From assembly GCA_963675135.1 (NCBI GenBank), contig OY776125.1, positions 24,416,565-24,480,564 of the forward strand: a stretch of 64,000 nt of DNA, in the 5' to 3' direction. A program made the translations under genes and the position numbers. This document shows, piece after piece, positions 32,308 through 44,400 of the stretch. The notes below the pieces were generated by a model, which saw only the letters and a list, made by a program, of their open reading frames with translations, did not search any database and was not told the origin of the DNA. Position 1 is the first letter of the stretch; every line of letters starts with the position of its first letter. The stretch is from Galeopsis tetrahit (Eukaryota; Streptophyta; Magnoliopsida; Lamiales; Lamiaceae).

Positions 32308-34097
32308 TTATTGGGGTCCTTGGGGGTTAGTGGTGAGAGGTACCCAAATAAACATTGAGGATTTGAATAGATGGGACCTCTTCAGTTTCCTTCTAAATTT
32401 ATCACAAAACAGTACTTTGTTAACCAATTTAGAATTATCAGCAGACTTATGATCTATTTTTCTGAGATAGCCTTTCCTTGGTTCTATCCCTTTTTCAGTA
32501 AGATCAGTATGCCTGTAATAATTTGAATATGGTCTGAAAGCATGTGGACCATAAGGCTTATAGATGCGCATTGGCCTTTCCTCTCCATAGATATCATAAG
32601 ATAAAGGTGGAGGTTAAAGAACAAGTTTGTTATGATAATGAGGCACAAATCTCCTAGGTTTAGTTGAATACAGCTGAGACTGCCTTATAAAAGGAGGTCT
32701 AGGCTGTTCCCAACTTGCCTGTGCTTGTCTTGACCTACTGTTCTGAGTTTGTCTCTTCTGATACCAGGACTGATCTGATCTGGTCAGAGGAGTGTAACTC
32801 TTCTGGTATGGTCTTGACTGTACTGGTCTTAATACATTCTTCATTTTACCATTCTTGGTAGTAGGAGGGATGTATTTAGACTGTACTTTCAGTTTTGGAT
32901 CATCATCATAAATCATAGGTTCTTTCCCTTTATCTAGTTGCAAAGAACTTGAACTAGCTCCATTAGTGTTCTTAAATTCTGAAGTAGAGGAACAAGGCAG
33001 ATCAGTACCTATTCCACTTTTGTCATTTGGAGCTCTATATCTGTCTGAAATTGTTTGATTAATCTTGGTAGAGTTAATCATTCCAGATAGCTTTCGATCT
33101 AGGCTCACTACTTTAGATTCTAAGAATCTATTGCGCTCTTCTAGTTTTTCACATTTGATCTTTAAATCATTGAATTCATTAGTCTCTTTGGATTGAGTTT
33201 TAAGCATACCCTGATATAGTTTGTCAATGGATGCAAACTTTTCTTGGAGTTGGGACAACTCTTCTGATAGTCTTGCATTTTTAACAACTATATTAGGATC
33301 CACCTTCAACTGAGCTTCTTTCAGATTAATGATTTCTTGTTTTAAAGATATATTCTCATCACTGATTTCAATGAATGCTTTATTAGCTTGTAGAAGGTCT
33401 TCTTCAGTCACTCCATTGGAATGATGAAGACTACTTCCTACACTGCTATCAGTAGCATCACTTTCATCAGTGTCAGAATTTTTGGAAGACTGACAAGAGT
33501 TAGCAGGTGATACCTCATCATTTATTTTGGCCATCATTGCCAGTCCATCATCTGCTATGAAGGCTTCATTCTCATTACTCGAGGGGTATTCAGATGAAGA
33601 CGATGGCAACTCTTCTGATTCCGAATCAGAATCATTGTTTGCCATCATTGCCTTCTTACCCTTGGCATATTTTCGATCTCTTCTGGCTTTCCTTTCTTCT
33701 CGATCTTCAGAACTCAGATCAGGACATTCATAAGCATAATGACCTGGCTTATCACAATTATAGCAAACAGGATTGTTAGAAGTTCTCTTAGGAGGTGAAT
33801 GATTTCGGTTCCTGTCATGCTTGTCAATGGAGTTCCTGTCTTTCTTATCAGAATACTTTCTATCCCTCTTATCAGATGAGTTCCTATCTCTCCTGTTCTC
33901 ATTAGAGATCTCATCCCTTCTTTTAGAAGAGTTTTGATCCCTTCTGTTCACAGAAGAGTCCCTGTTACTAGAATCCTTAGTTTCCTTATAGAATCTCTTG
34001 TATCTACCATACCTCTTATTTAGTCTATCAAATCTTTTGATCATAAGGCTCATCTGATCTTTTAGACTAAGATCAGAACTATCTAGTTCATCTTTTA
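32308..34097 (-). pseudogene. gag of copia element 1, 3' part
   Basis: The minus-strand frame contains a Ser/Arg/Asp-rich region with many RRDRNSS-type repeats, one CCHC zinc knuckle (CYNCDKPGHYAYEC, about 33735-33780), an acidic segment and a coiled coil (SEELSQLQEKF). It runs to a TAA at 32614-32616, then continues in the same frame to the gag stop at 32308. The first ~250 residues are absent because element 4 is inserted at 34098. The gag stop (PQGPQ then stop) is shared with element 2. Confidence 0.8.
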
Positions 34098-34976
34098 TGT
34101 AGATGTTGTTAAATCTTAAATGCTTTAACATTATCAACAACATCTTAATTTGACCTTCCTTGATTTATTCTAAGTCTTTTCTGAAATGTTACATTAAATG
34201 TTGTACTAAATGCTCTCACATTCAGGAACGATTCCAGAAGGTTCTACAAGAGTCTGGAACATAGAAGAGTCCAGAAGGTTGCAGAACGTGATAGAAGAGT
34301 TTAGAGCATTGTAGAATGACCTGGAACATGGCAGAAAGATCTAGAGAGATCATGGAGGTTGAGGTCCTAAAAAATAGGATCTCATAATGGAAGGATCTAG
34401 AAGCTGAGTATTTCTCTATAAATACCGCCAGAATCTTTCATTTCAAAGTATGCACTATTCGAGTAACACCTTCTTGAGAGTTCAACCCTAGTTCGGAGTT
34501 ATGGCCAGTAGTTGTATCATTTAACGTACGCCGAGGGATACCACACCTTCCAGTGTACTTAGTTCTAGTCTTGTATCGAGTGAGAGTGAATCATAGATCA
34601 GATTAGTTCTTTAGACAGTGTCTTACACTTAAGTCTATTTACAGATTCAGGCACCTGCCTCGATTGTAGTTTCTGTTTGTGGAATGTTGAAGTAATTGCT
34701 GAGACATTTCACATGACATTTTTTGTGTATAACTTAGGAACTAAGTTATTGTTTTCGCCGTAAGGCTTAGCATAGGTTTTGTTATTAATAAAATCTATGT
34801 TAAAAATTATTCCATTGTGTCTTTATTGTGTTTAGTGTTTTAGACTTCCGCTGTGTACTGTGTTTAATTATTCACATTCTGTTAGAGTTAATGCTACACT
34901 AATTGTCACAACATTCAGTGTAACATTGTTCTGTTTTTTACTTAAACACTAGATACCATCCCCCCACACACTTTCA
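34098..34976 (+). repeat. 5' LTR of copia element 4
   Basis: The left boundary is set by loss of homology with element 2 (TG at 34098, preceded by tttta). The right boundary is set by CA at 34975-34976, 2 bp before a tRNA-Met-like primer-binding site. A strong TATA box (tataaata, 34417-34424) fits a promoter. An alternative start at 34187 (tgttacatt) would pair with gtgtaaca at 34918-34925. Confidence 0.6.
34417..34424 (+). promoter_or_regulatory. TATA box of element 4 LTR
   Basis: The sequence ctctataaatacc is a canonical plant TATA box, about 320 bp into the LTR and about 620 bp upstream of the gag ATG. Confidence 0.65.
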
Positions 34977-34978
34977 GT

Positions 34979-34991
34979 TGGTATTAGAGTC
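34979..34991 (+). promoter_or_regulatory. Primer-binding site of element 4
   Basis: The sequence tggtattagagtc differs at two positions from tggtatcagagc-, the plant initiator tRNA-Met 3'-end complement. It lies 2 bp after the inferred LTR end. Confidence 0.6.
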
Positions 34992-35042
34992 GATACCTGA
35001 CGACACTAGGTTTAGATCCTTCCTTAAAGTGTGTTTTAGTTT

Positions 35043-38026
35043 ATGTTAGCAATGGAAACACATCACATATCCACAGCACTTAGGCCACCCGTTTTAGATG
35101 GTTCAAATTATGCTTATTGGAAGCCTAAGATGCGTATGTACATCAAGTCAATTGATGAACGTGCTTGGAGGACTGTTCTTACAAGTTGGGACGTACCAAA
35201 GAATCCAGCAGATGTCGATGGTGAAATTCAACTCAAGAAAGAGGTTGATTGGACAGCCGATGAGATAACAACAGCAGGATACAATTCTAAAGCTTTAAAT
35301 GCTATTTTTACTTCTGTTGATACCTCTATGTGTAAAATTATATCTAAATGTTCTACTTCTAAGGATGCATGGGACAGGTTACAAGAGCATTGTGAAGGTT
35401 CCGATAGTGTTCGAAGGACAAAGCTTCGAATGTTGGGGACAAAGTTTGAGAATCTCCGAATGAGGGAAGATGAAACAATTTCATCCTACAACGAAAGGTT
35501 AAGTGAGATTATTAACGAATCACATTCTCTTGGTGACCCTATTTCTAATGTTAGAGTAGTACATAAGATATTAAGGTATGTTCCTAAAAGATTTGATGCT
35601 AAAATTTGTGTTATTGAAGAGGCAAAAGACACTGATAAGTTGAGTCAAAATGAATTAGTGAGTATTCTTAGAACCTATGAAATAAACACTAATCAAACTG
35701 ATGAAACTAAAGATGATAAGAAAGTTGTTGTTTTTAAAGGAGAGACATCAAACAAATCTGAGATTCAGCCTATCATTACTGAGGTTGATTCGGATGAAGA
35801 ATTGATTGATGAATGCCTTAACAATCCTGACAACATTGCCCTTCTTACAAAGCATTTTAATAAATTTCTTAAGAAGTCTATGCATAAGTCTAAAGGAAAT
35901 ATACAGCCTAAGATCCAAATCAACACATCAACACCACAACCAGAAAGGAGGAAGATTCAATTCACACCAAGACCATCAAAGAGTGAAGGTAAACCAAGGT
36001 ATGATCCTGAATTTAGAAAATCAGTTCAATGCAATGCATGTTCTGGATATGGTCACTATGTAAATGAGTGTGCCAATACCAGACTGAAGCAAAAACTGAA
36101 TTTTAGTGCTACCTTGAGTGATGAATCTGATAATGATGATCTTGATGAGTTTAATGAAAAAGAAAGTGCTCATTTTACTAGAATTGATTATAATGATTCC
36201 TCAGATGATGATCTGGATGATACAGATTCTGATGTTGCACCAGATGTCTTCACATCTACAGTAACATCAAAACAGAGTCACCCAGATCTGAACTGTTTTA
36301 ATGGTTTTGTTGATGATGCAGGAAAAAGGATTGATGATGAGACATATCAGAAATTGTTAGATGATTGGAACTCTCAGAAACTCACTCTGAATTCTTTGAA
36401 TAAAGAGAATGAGGATCTGAAAGACACAATCACTAAGCTAGAAGTCTTACTTACCAGAAGAGATCTTGAAGTTTGTAAACTGAAGGAGAAATTGATCAAC
36501 TCTACCTTAAGTTTCAAAAAGTTTTCCAAGAGTGCTTCTGATGTGAATGATGCTATTACTGTAGGTAAATCTAATAATTATGGTTTAGGTTATGATGGTG
36601 AAACTGCTTCTATTTCTGAAAATTTTAGAAAACCTGGGAAATTTGTGAAGGCAAATGCTAGCACATCTGGTGTAACATCTGCACAAACAGATTCTCACAA
36701 GGTTGAAAGGAAGTATATTTGTCATTATTGCTTTAAATATGGTCATATTCGTCCCTTCTGCTTGAAAATGTTTAAAGAGTTAAGAACTGAGTTTATGCCA
36801 TCCAGAATGTCTTCACATCCTAGGAAACATTCTGTGAAATCTGCATGGAAACCAAAAGTTACCTGTAATGTTGTTCACACATCCTTGAAAGCATGTTTAC
36901 CTGGTCTATGGTATTTTGATAGTGGTTGTTCTAGACATATGACAGGACAAATAGACTACTTATCTGATTATGTGACCTTGAATGGTGGTAATGTTACATA
37001 TGGTGGTGGATCAAAAGGAAAGATAATAGGAAAATGAACTTTGAATGTTAAAGGTTTTCCTAAGCTTAAAAATGTTTTGCATGTTGATGGCTTACTTGCT
37101 AATCTGATTTGTATTAGTCAACTTTGTGATGATAATTTGCATGTAAAATTTGTCAAAGAGTCTTGCTATGTTCTTAATGAAGATGATGATTGTGTAATGA
37201 CTGGTACTAGGTCTGCAGATAACTGTTATCTTATTGGAACTAATGTATGCAATTTGTCAAAACATGATGAAAATGTCTTATGGCACCAAAGATTAGGACA
37301 TGTAAATTACAGGGCAATGAAGAAACTAATCATATCAGATGCAATCAAAGGAATACCTAAACTGAGCTTCCTGAATACCACTGTATGTGGATCATGCCAG
37401 ACAGGTAAACAGGTAAGAGTGCCGCATAGAATGCTGTCACATTGTTCTACACATCGATGTTTTGAATTGTTGCACATGGATTTGATGGGTCCTATGGAAA
37501 CTGAAAGCATTGGAGGTAAGAGATATTCCTTAGTTGTGGTAGATGATTTTTCTAGATATACTTGGATTGAGTTTTTAAGAGATAAATCTGAAACATTTGC
37601 TGCTTTTAAAGTTCTCTATAAAAGGTTCAAAAATGTGTTTAACTTGAAAGTTGGCAGTATTAGAACTGATCATGGTAGGGAATTTGAGAATAGCATGTTT
37701 AATGATTTCTGTGATAAGAAAGGTATCTTGCAAGAATATTCATCTCCTAAAACTCCACAACAAAATGGAATTGTTGAAAGAAAGAATAGAACTTTACAAG
37801 AAATGGCAAGAGTTATGCTTTTATCTAAAAGTCTTTCTAAAAGATTTTGGGCTGAAGCATTGAATACAGCATGTCATATTATTCATAAAGTTTATATTCG
37901 ATCTGGTACTAATCAAACACCTTATGAGATTCTGAATGTTAGAAAACCAAGTGTGAAATATTTTCATGTATTTGGTTGTGTGTGTTATATTTTGAATGAT
38001 AGGGATCAACTTCACAAGTTTGATTC
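35043..38026 (+). pseudogene. gag-PR-INT of copia element 4 (one in-frame stop, truncated)
   Basis: From the ATG at 35043 the frame encodes a copia Gag: VLDGSNYAYWKPKMRMYI, then the helical WDRLQEHCEGS...KILRYVP region. Two CCHC knuckles follow (CNACSGYGHYVNEC and CHYCFKYGHIRPFC), then the protease motif WYFDSGCSRHMTG (about 36910). A single TGA at 37035-37037 interrupts the frame, which continues as integrase: zinc finger WHQRLGHVNYR...CGSC, core MDLMGP, IRTDHGREF, GIVERKNR. It ends at HKFDS where element 3 is inserted. The long acidic Asp/Ser segment between the knuckles is unusual. This element belongs to a copia group different from elements 1-3 and 5. Confidence 0.85.
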
Positions 38027-39345
38027 TGTAGGTCCCTAAGTTGAGTTAATATCGAGGAAAGCTAAAGAAAATGTCTAGAGGGGGGTGAATAGACTTTTCT
38101 AAAATCTTTCGATATATCAGAATTACAATGTGCGGAATACGAAATTATCAATGAGCCCAATTAAAGATTATACTCAACTTATTTCGAGAACTCTGTTTTA
38201 TGTATACTCAACTAGTCTTGTTCAGATATGTAATTCAATCAATCAACCAATTAATCAATTAAACAATAAACAAAACCGTAAAGTAAATCAAACACGAGAT
38301 TTATAGTGGTTCGACAACTTGTCTACATCCACTCTCACAACTCCAGTCGTGAAATTCTTATTAACTCTTCCAATCGAGTAATATGTTCTTGTAGCTTTAA
38401 GTCCCAAGAAATAAGACTTAGATCTTCTCGATTATATCTCCAGATATATCTTCGATCTTACTAGCTATTTTACAAGTAACTAGCAACTTGAAACAATAAA
38501 CGAAAATAAAACTTCTCTTCGTTCAGTAGTAGCCTTCTTCGATCTTCACTTGTCTTGAGTAGCTTCACTTTCTGAACTTCAATCTCTGAGAGTAATTTCT
38601 TCACTTGAATCTTCAATAATACTTGCAGTATCAATATTTCAGTAGTCTTTAACCAATCAATACCATGAGGTATTTATAGACTTCTAATTCCAAGAACTTT
38701 CAGTTGTGTAACAACCTTTCTTGAAAACTAACTTGTAACTGATTCTTTTTATCCTTTAACGCGTTTCTTCAGTTAATTAGTTATTCCTTAACTAATTCTT
38801 CAATCTTTATCTTCAACACGCTTTTGTAACTAACTTCAAGTTAACCTGTCTTGTTTCAGTCGCGCACCTGTCTTGTCCAGTAGTAGTAGACTGTGTCTTC
38901 TACTTGTCTTGTGCAGTAGACTTCTTCAGATTACAACATAGAACTAATCTAGTCCTATCCTCTAATCCTAACAAGACTATTACATTACTTTAAGCTCTTG
39001 TTTACAAAGCTTAGTCAACTTAAAAAACTATACAAAGAATCTATCTATTACATTTAAAATCATGAGCTTTAATACAATAATTATTCATAGCTCAATAACA
39101 ATCTAACATATACGAATAACAAATATGAAGTACTTATAAATCGTACTTATCTTTCAATAATACTTGTCTTTTAAAATTAGTACTTGTCTTGTGAACTCTA
39201 CTGATCTGTACAAGATGACTTTAACTTAACTAGACTAGATCAGTCAACACTTAGAAAATATTCAAGTCTTCTTTTGGCTTATCAAAACTTCATCTTTTAT
39301 CTTTTATCATCATTTAGGACTTGTTCTAGGATTCATATCCCAACA
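38027..39345 (-). repeat. 3' LTR of copia element 3
   Basis: It starts tgtaggtccc and ends atcccaaca; 1319 bp. The minus-strand TATA box (inverse of tatttata) is at 38671-38678. It shares with elements 1 and 2 the tctagaggggggtgaatag module near 38074 and the tttatagtggttcgacaa block near 38301. Confidence 0.85.
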
Positions 39346-39368
39346 ATTTCCCCCTTTTTGATGAAGCC
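39346..39368 (-). promoter_or_regulatory. 3' polypurine tract of element 3
   Basis: The plus strand reads attt, five C, five T, gatgaagcc, directly internal to the LTR and identical to the tract of elements 1 and 2. Confidence 0.85.
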
Positions 39369-39508
39369 AAAACTACTTGAATCTTTTCACAATAGTAGAC
39401 TAGTTAAGTAGTTATCTCGTCTTAAACATCAAAATAGTACTTATTTTTTCATTCATTTCGAAACAAGATCAGTAGATATTACAAATACTTAATCAGAATA
39501 AAACTAAG

Positions 39509-41163
39509 TGTTGGTCCCAAAGTTGAGTTACGATTGAGTAAGCTAAGAAAGTCTAGAGGGGAGGGGTGAATAGACTTTCAAAAATCTTTCAAAATATCAG
39601 AATATGCAATGCGGAATTTAGTCTTCTTATGTACTGTACTGTGCTTACTCAGCTCAGATCAGTACTTTCAGAATAATATGGGCCTTACTAGTTTATACTC
39701 AACTTTTCTTTAGATCTTTATCTTTGTTAATTCTTAATGTTCTTAGTTAAACAATTCAAACAAATAACAAACAGTAAAGTAAAGAACACAGAATTTTATA
39801 GTGGTTCGACAAATGTCTACATCCACTCTCACAACTCCAGTTGTGAAGTTTTATTAACTCTTCTTCTTGAGTTTCTTGTGGCTTAAAGTCCCAAGATTAA
39901 GACTGTGATCTTATCGATTATACCTCCAGGTATATCTTCGATCTACTAGTAATTCTACAAGTAACTAGCACACTTGTTTTACAAAATACAAACTTAAACT
40001 TGAAAAGTAAAACTTCTCTTTGAATAGCCTTTGATTCTTCTCTTCAATTCAGTGGCTCTTCTTCTTCTTTAATCTCCTTCAACTCTGTGAGTTTTTCCTT
40101 GTGCTCTGTAGACTTAGATTGCTTGTAAACGCTTTAGGATCAGTAGTCTAAGCAGTAGGAGATTACACAGTATTTATAGAATTTAGTATGACAGTTAGCA
40201 GTTTGTGAACTAACTCTCAACTAACTCTAAAACTGTTTTTGTAACATTTTCTTATAACCGACTTTGTAACTTCGTTCAACTTCCAAGTCAGCATATCTTC
40301 AAATATATCTTCCGTTACTCTTTAAATAAGCTTTCCAAACTTATTCTTCAAATTCACCAAATCAGCACAGTAACTTACTGTTCTGATTTTTACTCTTCGG
40401 ATTTTACTCTGCTGAGTCAGTCAGCACAGTAACTTAAACTGTTCAAAACTTCTCCACATTTCTTCTAAGCTCTTCTTCAATTCTTCTTTGAAGTCTTCTT
40501 ATTCTGAAGTAGTCCTCTGAGTATTCTTTAGTCTTCTGATCTTCTCCTAATCTAGTTCTAATCTACTGTTCTGAACTTTACAATGCTGAATACAATAAAA
40601 TACAACTTTACATATATAAAACCTATCTATACATCAACTGAACTATATACAGAAGAGTATATCTAAGTCCTACACCATAAGCTGTCTATACAATACAAAA
40701 CATCAGCTTAGTTCCTAACAGTTCATATATCAGATCAGTAAACAATAAGATCAGTAAACACTAAGATCAATAATCATTTAAGATCAGTAACTTACATATA
40801 AGATCAGTAAGTATATAAGATCAGTAAGTATATAAGATCAGTAAGTATATAAGATCAGTAACTCAGATTCAAATATCTCATATAAGATCACTAAAATTAT
40901 TCTCAGTTTCCATACTCAGATCAGTAATCTTATTCCATATAACTCAGTTAAGATTAGTAATTTTTACTCTTAGTATTACCAAATAAGATCAGTGAACTTA
41001 TTTCAGATATCATTAAGATTAGTAATCTCAATTTAAGTTTCTCATCACATGACTTAGTTAAGATGACTTAGAACCACATATATTACTAACTTTAAGTTGC
41101 TTTTGGCCATCAAAACATACTTTCATCAATTAGAACATTGTTTCAAGGATTCATATCCCAACA
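39509..41163 (-). repeat. 3' LTR of copia element 2
   Basis: 1655 bp, from tgttggtccc to atcccaaca. TATA box on the minus strand at 40171-40178. Contains a 17-bp tandem array (tataagatcagtaagta) near 40797-40862 with one unit fewer than the 5' LTR. Confidence 0.95.
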
Positions 41164-41186
41164 ATTTCCCCCTTTTTGATGAAGCC
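41164..41186 (-). promoter_or_regulatory. 3' polypurine tract of element 2
   Basis: On the element strand, AAAAAGGGGGAAAT directly abuts the 3' LTR, preceded by GGCTTCATC. Expected primer for plus-strand DNA synthesis. Confidence 0.9.
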
Positions 41187-41403
41187 AAAACTACTTAAAT
41201 GTTAATAAATCAGAAGTTAAGTATGTAGTCAATCATAACAGTTCATCAATTCAGAATTCATATCATATTCACAATCAGATCAAATATTTCACATATTACA
41301 CATACTAGCAAAATATGTAACACAAAAAAAAAAATATAGCAATAAAGACTAAGGATAAGAAATGTTATCTTCTGAGCTTGTCCTTCATCTTCATTTTGTA
41401 TCT

Positions 41404-44400
41404 TCAGATTCTGAATGCAACATACATCCTTGCTTTAATATCCATCATATGTTGATGATCAGTGATTCCTTCTTCTTTGATAATCTCAGCAATTATGTTG
41501 TTGATCTCCTTGTAATCAGGTTCTCCATTTTCCAGTCTTGGAGGTTCCCAATTTGGTTCTTCAGGACATAATATCTTTGTTCCAGCACGAGCAACAACTT
41601 GTGCTATGTCTTCCCAGAACTCTTGGTTAATGTTCAGCATGAACTCTTCAAAATCAATAAATTCTGCTTCTTTGCTCGAATGATCACCAAACTTCCTCAC
41701 AATGAAGTTTGCAATCTGCCACTTCTTCTTTAGATTCTTCCAATGTTCCATATTCTCTGTTAGAACAATAAAATCCACAAAGTTTTCATCTTGAAAATCT
41801 TTGTCAAACTCTTTTCCTTCAGCTTTCCTTTGAGCTTTCAATTTCTTCTTCAAAGCAGCAACTTTGTTATCAAATCTTGTTTTTAAGAACTTGATATCCT
41901 TTTCTTTCTTCTTTTTCAGTTCTGCTTCTTCAGCTTTCTTTTTCTTCAAAACATCAAGTTTTTCTTGCTCTGAGCTTGAAATTCCAACTTTCAATTTGCT
42001 CTTTGATCTGGTAAGTCTACCAGTTTCTTCTTCTTCTTGTTCTTCATCAGACAAGACTAACTTCCTCTTCTTCTGAATCGAACTTTCAGCAATATCAAGT
42101 CTCTTCTCAACAATCTCTTGACCTTGTTGCTTCTGTTGCTTCCTCAGTTTCAGCTTCTCATTCAGAATTGCAATTTCTTCTTTTAACTCATCCTGACTCA
42201 CAACCAACTGAGCTTGTTGTGACTGAGTTTGTTCCATCACTTTCCTTGTCTTATCTTCCCCCTTTTTGGCTTCATCATGCCACTCTTTCAAGGAAGATAT
42301 GTGTTGCTCCAGCTTCTTATGCAACACTTGAGACAGGTTCTTCTCTTGCAATCTATGAAGATCATAAATTTTGGACATTGTATGTTCCATGAACTTTTCA
42401 TAAGAGTGTTCAGAATGCATCTTATTCATTCTTTCAGTAGCTTCTTGGAACATCTTTACAGCATTTTCCAATTTTGCTTGAAGCTCTGCATTCTGCTTTT
42501 TCAACATCTCAAAGTCTGAATTCTCAGATTCCTTTTCAATAGGACCTGTTCTGATCTGTTCTTGCACATCTTCAAGAATAATAGGATCAGCAGAGTGAAT
42601 TGGAATGCTTTCCATCTCTTCAGCAGTTAAGTCTTGATGCTCCAAGGCTTCTGTTTCTTCAATAACAACAGTGTTCTCAAACACCTCTGTTGCATTGTCA
42701 ACATCCTCATCAATTTCCATACACTCTTTTTCAGCAGCATTCTCAGCTTCATCAACACCTTTCTCTTCACTTTCCACAAACAAGTCTTCATCTGAATTAG
42801 GAGTTGCAATCTTCTCAACAGAATACTTGATACCTGTTAGCCTTTCAACAAGATGAGCTACAGATTCTGGAGTAACTAACTCAAGAAAAGAGTTAACACC
42901 AGCTGCTTGCATCTGTTCTGCTTGCATCTGTTCTGCTTCCCAATCATCAAAGATTGAAGCACCTCCCATGCCTTCCATTATAGCCAAATTCTCCTTCAAA
43001 GTACTCCTCTTAAGATACACCCATGTGCCTATCCTAAGGAGTTTCTCAAACTCAACTGAGCTCTCATCCAATCCAGGAAATTGCTTCAATAAAGCTATCC
43101 TCAGATCTATCCTGATTCTATCCTCTTTATCACAGATAGTGTACTCCATCAAATCAGCAGGTTTAGGAGCAATAAATTCAGGTTCAGGGGATGATGAAAT
43201 GTCAATTGGTTCAGTAGAAGGTTCAAATTCATGTTCAGTAGAGTGATCATGAATCTGTGTTGGGGATTGATGTGGTGAAGGTTGATGTGAAGTTTGATGT
43301 TGAGGACTAGAAATTGGGGTAGGATAAAAATTAGTGTTCTGAGGGGATGAATGGGGAGTGTTCTGAGTCTCAGAAAAATAGTGTTCTGATTGCCCAGAAC
43401 ATGAAGGTTGGGGGTTTTGGGTTTCAGCTTGGCTTGGTTCAGAGTTTGAAGGGGTAGGGGAGACAACAATTAATTTCCTCCTAGCACTTCTTGTCTTAGT
43501 TCTTTTATGCACAGCAATAGGACTAGGAACACTAACCTCTTGCTCTTCTGAGCTTGATTGCACCACAGTTTCAACAAATCTAACTGTTGGCTCTGAGGCA
43601 GCTGTAACAGACCTTCCTCTCCTTGGTCTAATACTGCTCGAATCATGCCTTGCCTTCGACCTAATTTCAGGTTGATTGTCCTCAGATTGGTACATTGAAG
43701 CTCCAGACTCTTGTGCTTCAAGTTCTTGAGGTTGTTCTAGAGGGTTCTCTTGTTCAAAACGAACAGACTCCTTCTTCATCAAGAATTTTCCATGATGGAA
43801 TTTCTTGGGATTACTCCAATACGGCTTTTTAACCAGCTGAGGCAACAAGAAACTCAGCTTGCTTCCAAACCCTAATTTCGATTTAATCGAAAATTCCATA
43901 GTATCCTCATCGAACAAAACTTTTTGTTTCTCAATCAGCAGCCTTTCCAAGAAAAATCCTTGCCAATCACCTTGAACTCTGTCAATGATTGCAGCCATAA
44001 TTCGAATCTTGGAACTTGATAAAGCATCCTGGCTATGATGTTGCCCTAACAAGCATTTTCCGGCTATGTCCATCAAAAACTGCAGACCAGTATGAAGAAC
44101 ATCCTTCTTCAGATTAGTCAAGGACTCTGTTTCAACTCCTGACCACCTTCCTACACATTCCTTCTCCTCTCCAGCTTTGTAATTCATGATGTCTACAGGG
44201 CCTTGAGGCAAGTCCAACATCACTTCTAGGATTTCCCTAGTAATAGTGACCTTATGCCCAGAAAGCATAGAGTGAACACCATTGCTATCTCCTTTGAGCT
44301 GTAAATAAAATTCCATTGCCTCCGGTTCATAGACATTAAGTGGAGACGATTCCAGAAATTTCCTCAGCCCACACTCCTCGCACATTGTCAAGATGGCTTG

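Larger units (their letters stand above)
22946..34097 (-). mobile_element. Copia element 1 (SIRE/Maximus-like), left part
   Basis: A minus-oriented Ty1/copia element: 3' LTR at 22946-24456, 3' PPT, extra ORF3, pol and the 3' part of gag. At 34097 it is cut by plus-strand element 4. Its remaining gag and 5' LTR should lie beyond the right edge. It is closely related to element 2 throughout, but its LTR is shorter and it carries in-frame stops in gag, pol and ORF3. It is inserted in the Tat fragment next to ccaac (22941-22945), half of an expected 5-bp duplication. Confidence 0.85.
34098..38026 (+). mobile_element. Copia element 4, 5' part
   Basis: A plus-oriented Ty1/copia element inserted in element 1 gag: homology between elements 1 and 2 stops exactly at ttttatg (34099). 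It has one LTR, a primer-binding site, gag, protease and integrase. It is then cut within the integrase-RT junction by element 3 at 38027. RT, RNase H and the 3' LTR should lie beyond the right edge of the window. Confidence 0.8.
38027..39508 (-). mobile_element. Copia element 3, left part
   Basis: A minus-oriented copia element inserted in element 4 next to gattc (38022-38026). This part holds the 3' LTR, the PPT and 140 bp of 3' leader. Element 2 then splits it at 39508, and the element resumes at 53433. Its LTR is related to, but clearly diverged from, those of elements 1 and 2. Confidence 0.8.

Noticed and set aside
34187..34925. Alternative LTR boundaries for element 4 (tgttacatt ... gtgtaaca)
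   Set aside because: The inverted ends look good, but this would leave about 50 bp before the primer-binding site and 90 bp unexplained on the left; kept only as an alternative.
35043..38026. Element 4 as part of the same family as elements 1-3
   Set aside because: It is in the opposite orientation, its Gag has two zinc knuckles and its protease and integrase are clearly diverged; it is a separate copia group.
43149..43469. Leucine- and proline-rich ORFs antisense or out of frame to ORF3 (also 26424-27020)
   Set aside because: They are alternative-frame readings of the Ser/Pro/His low-complexity segment of ORF3.
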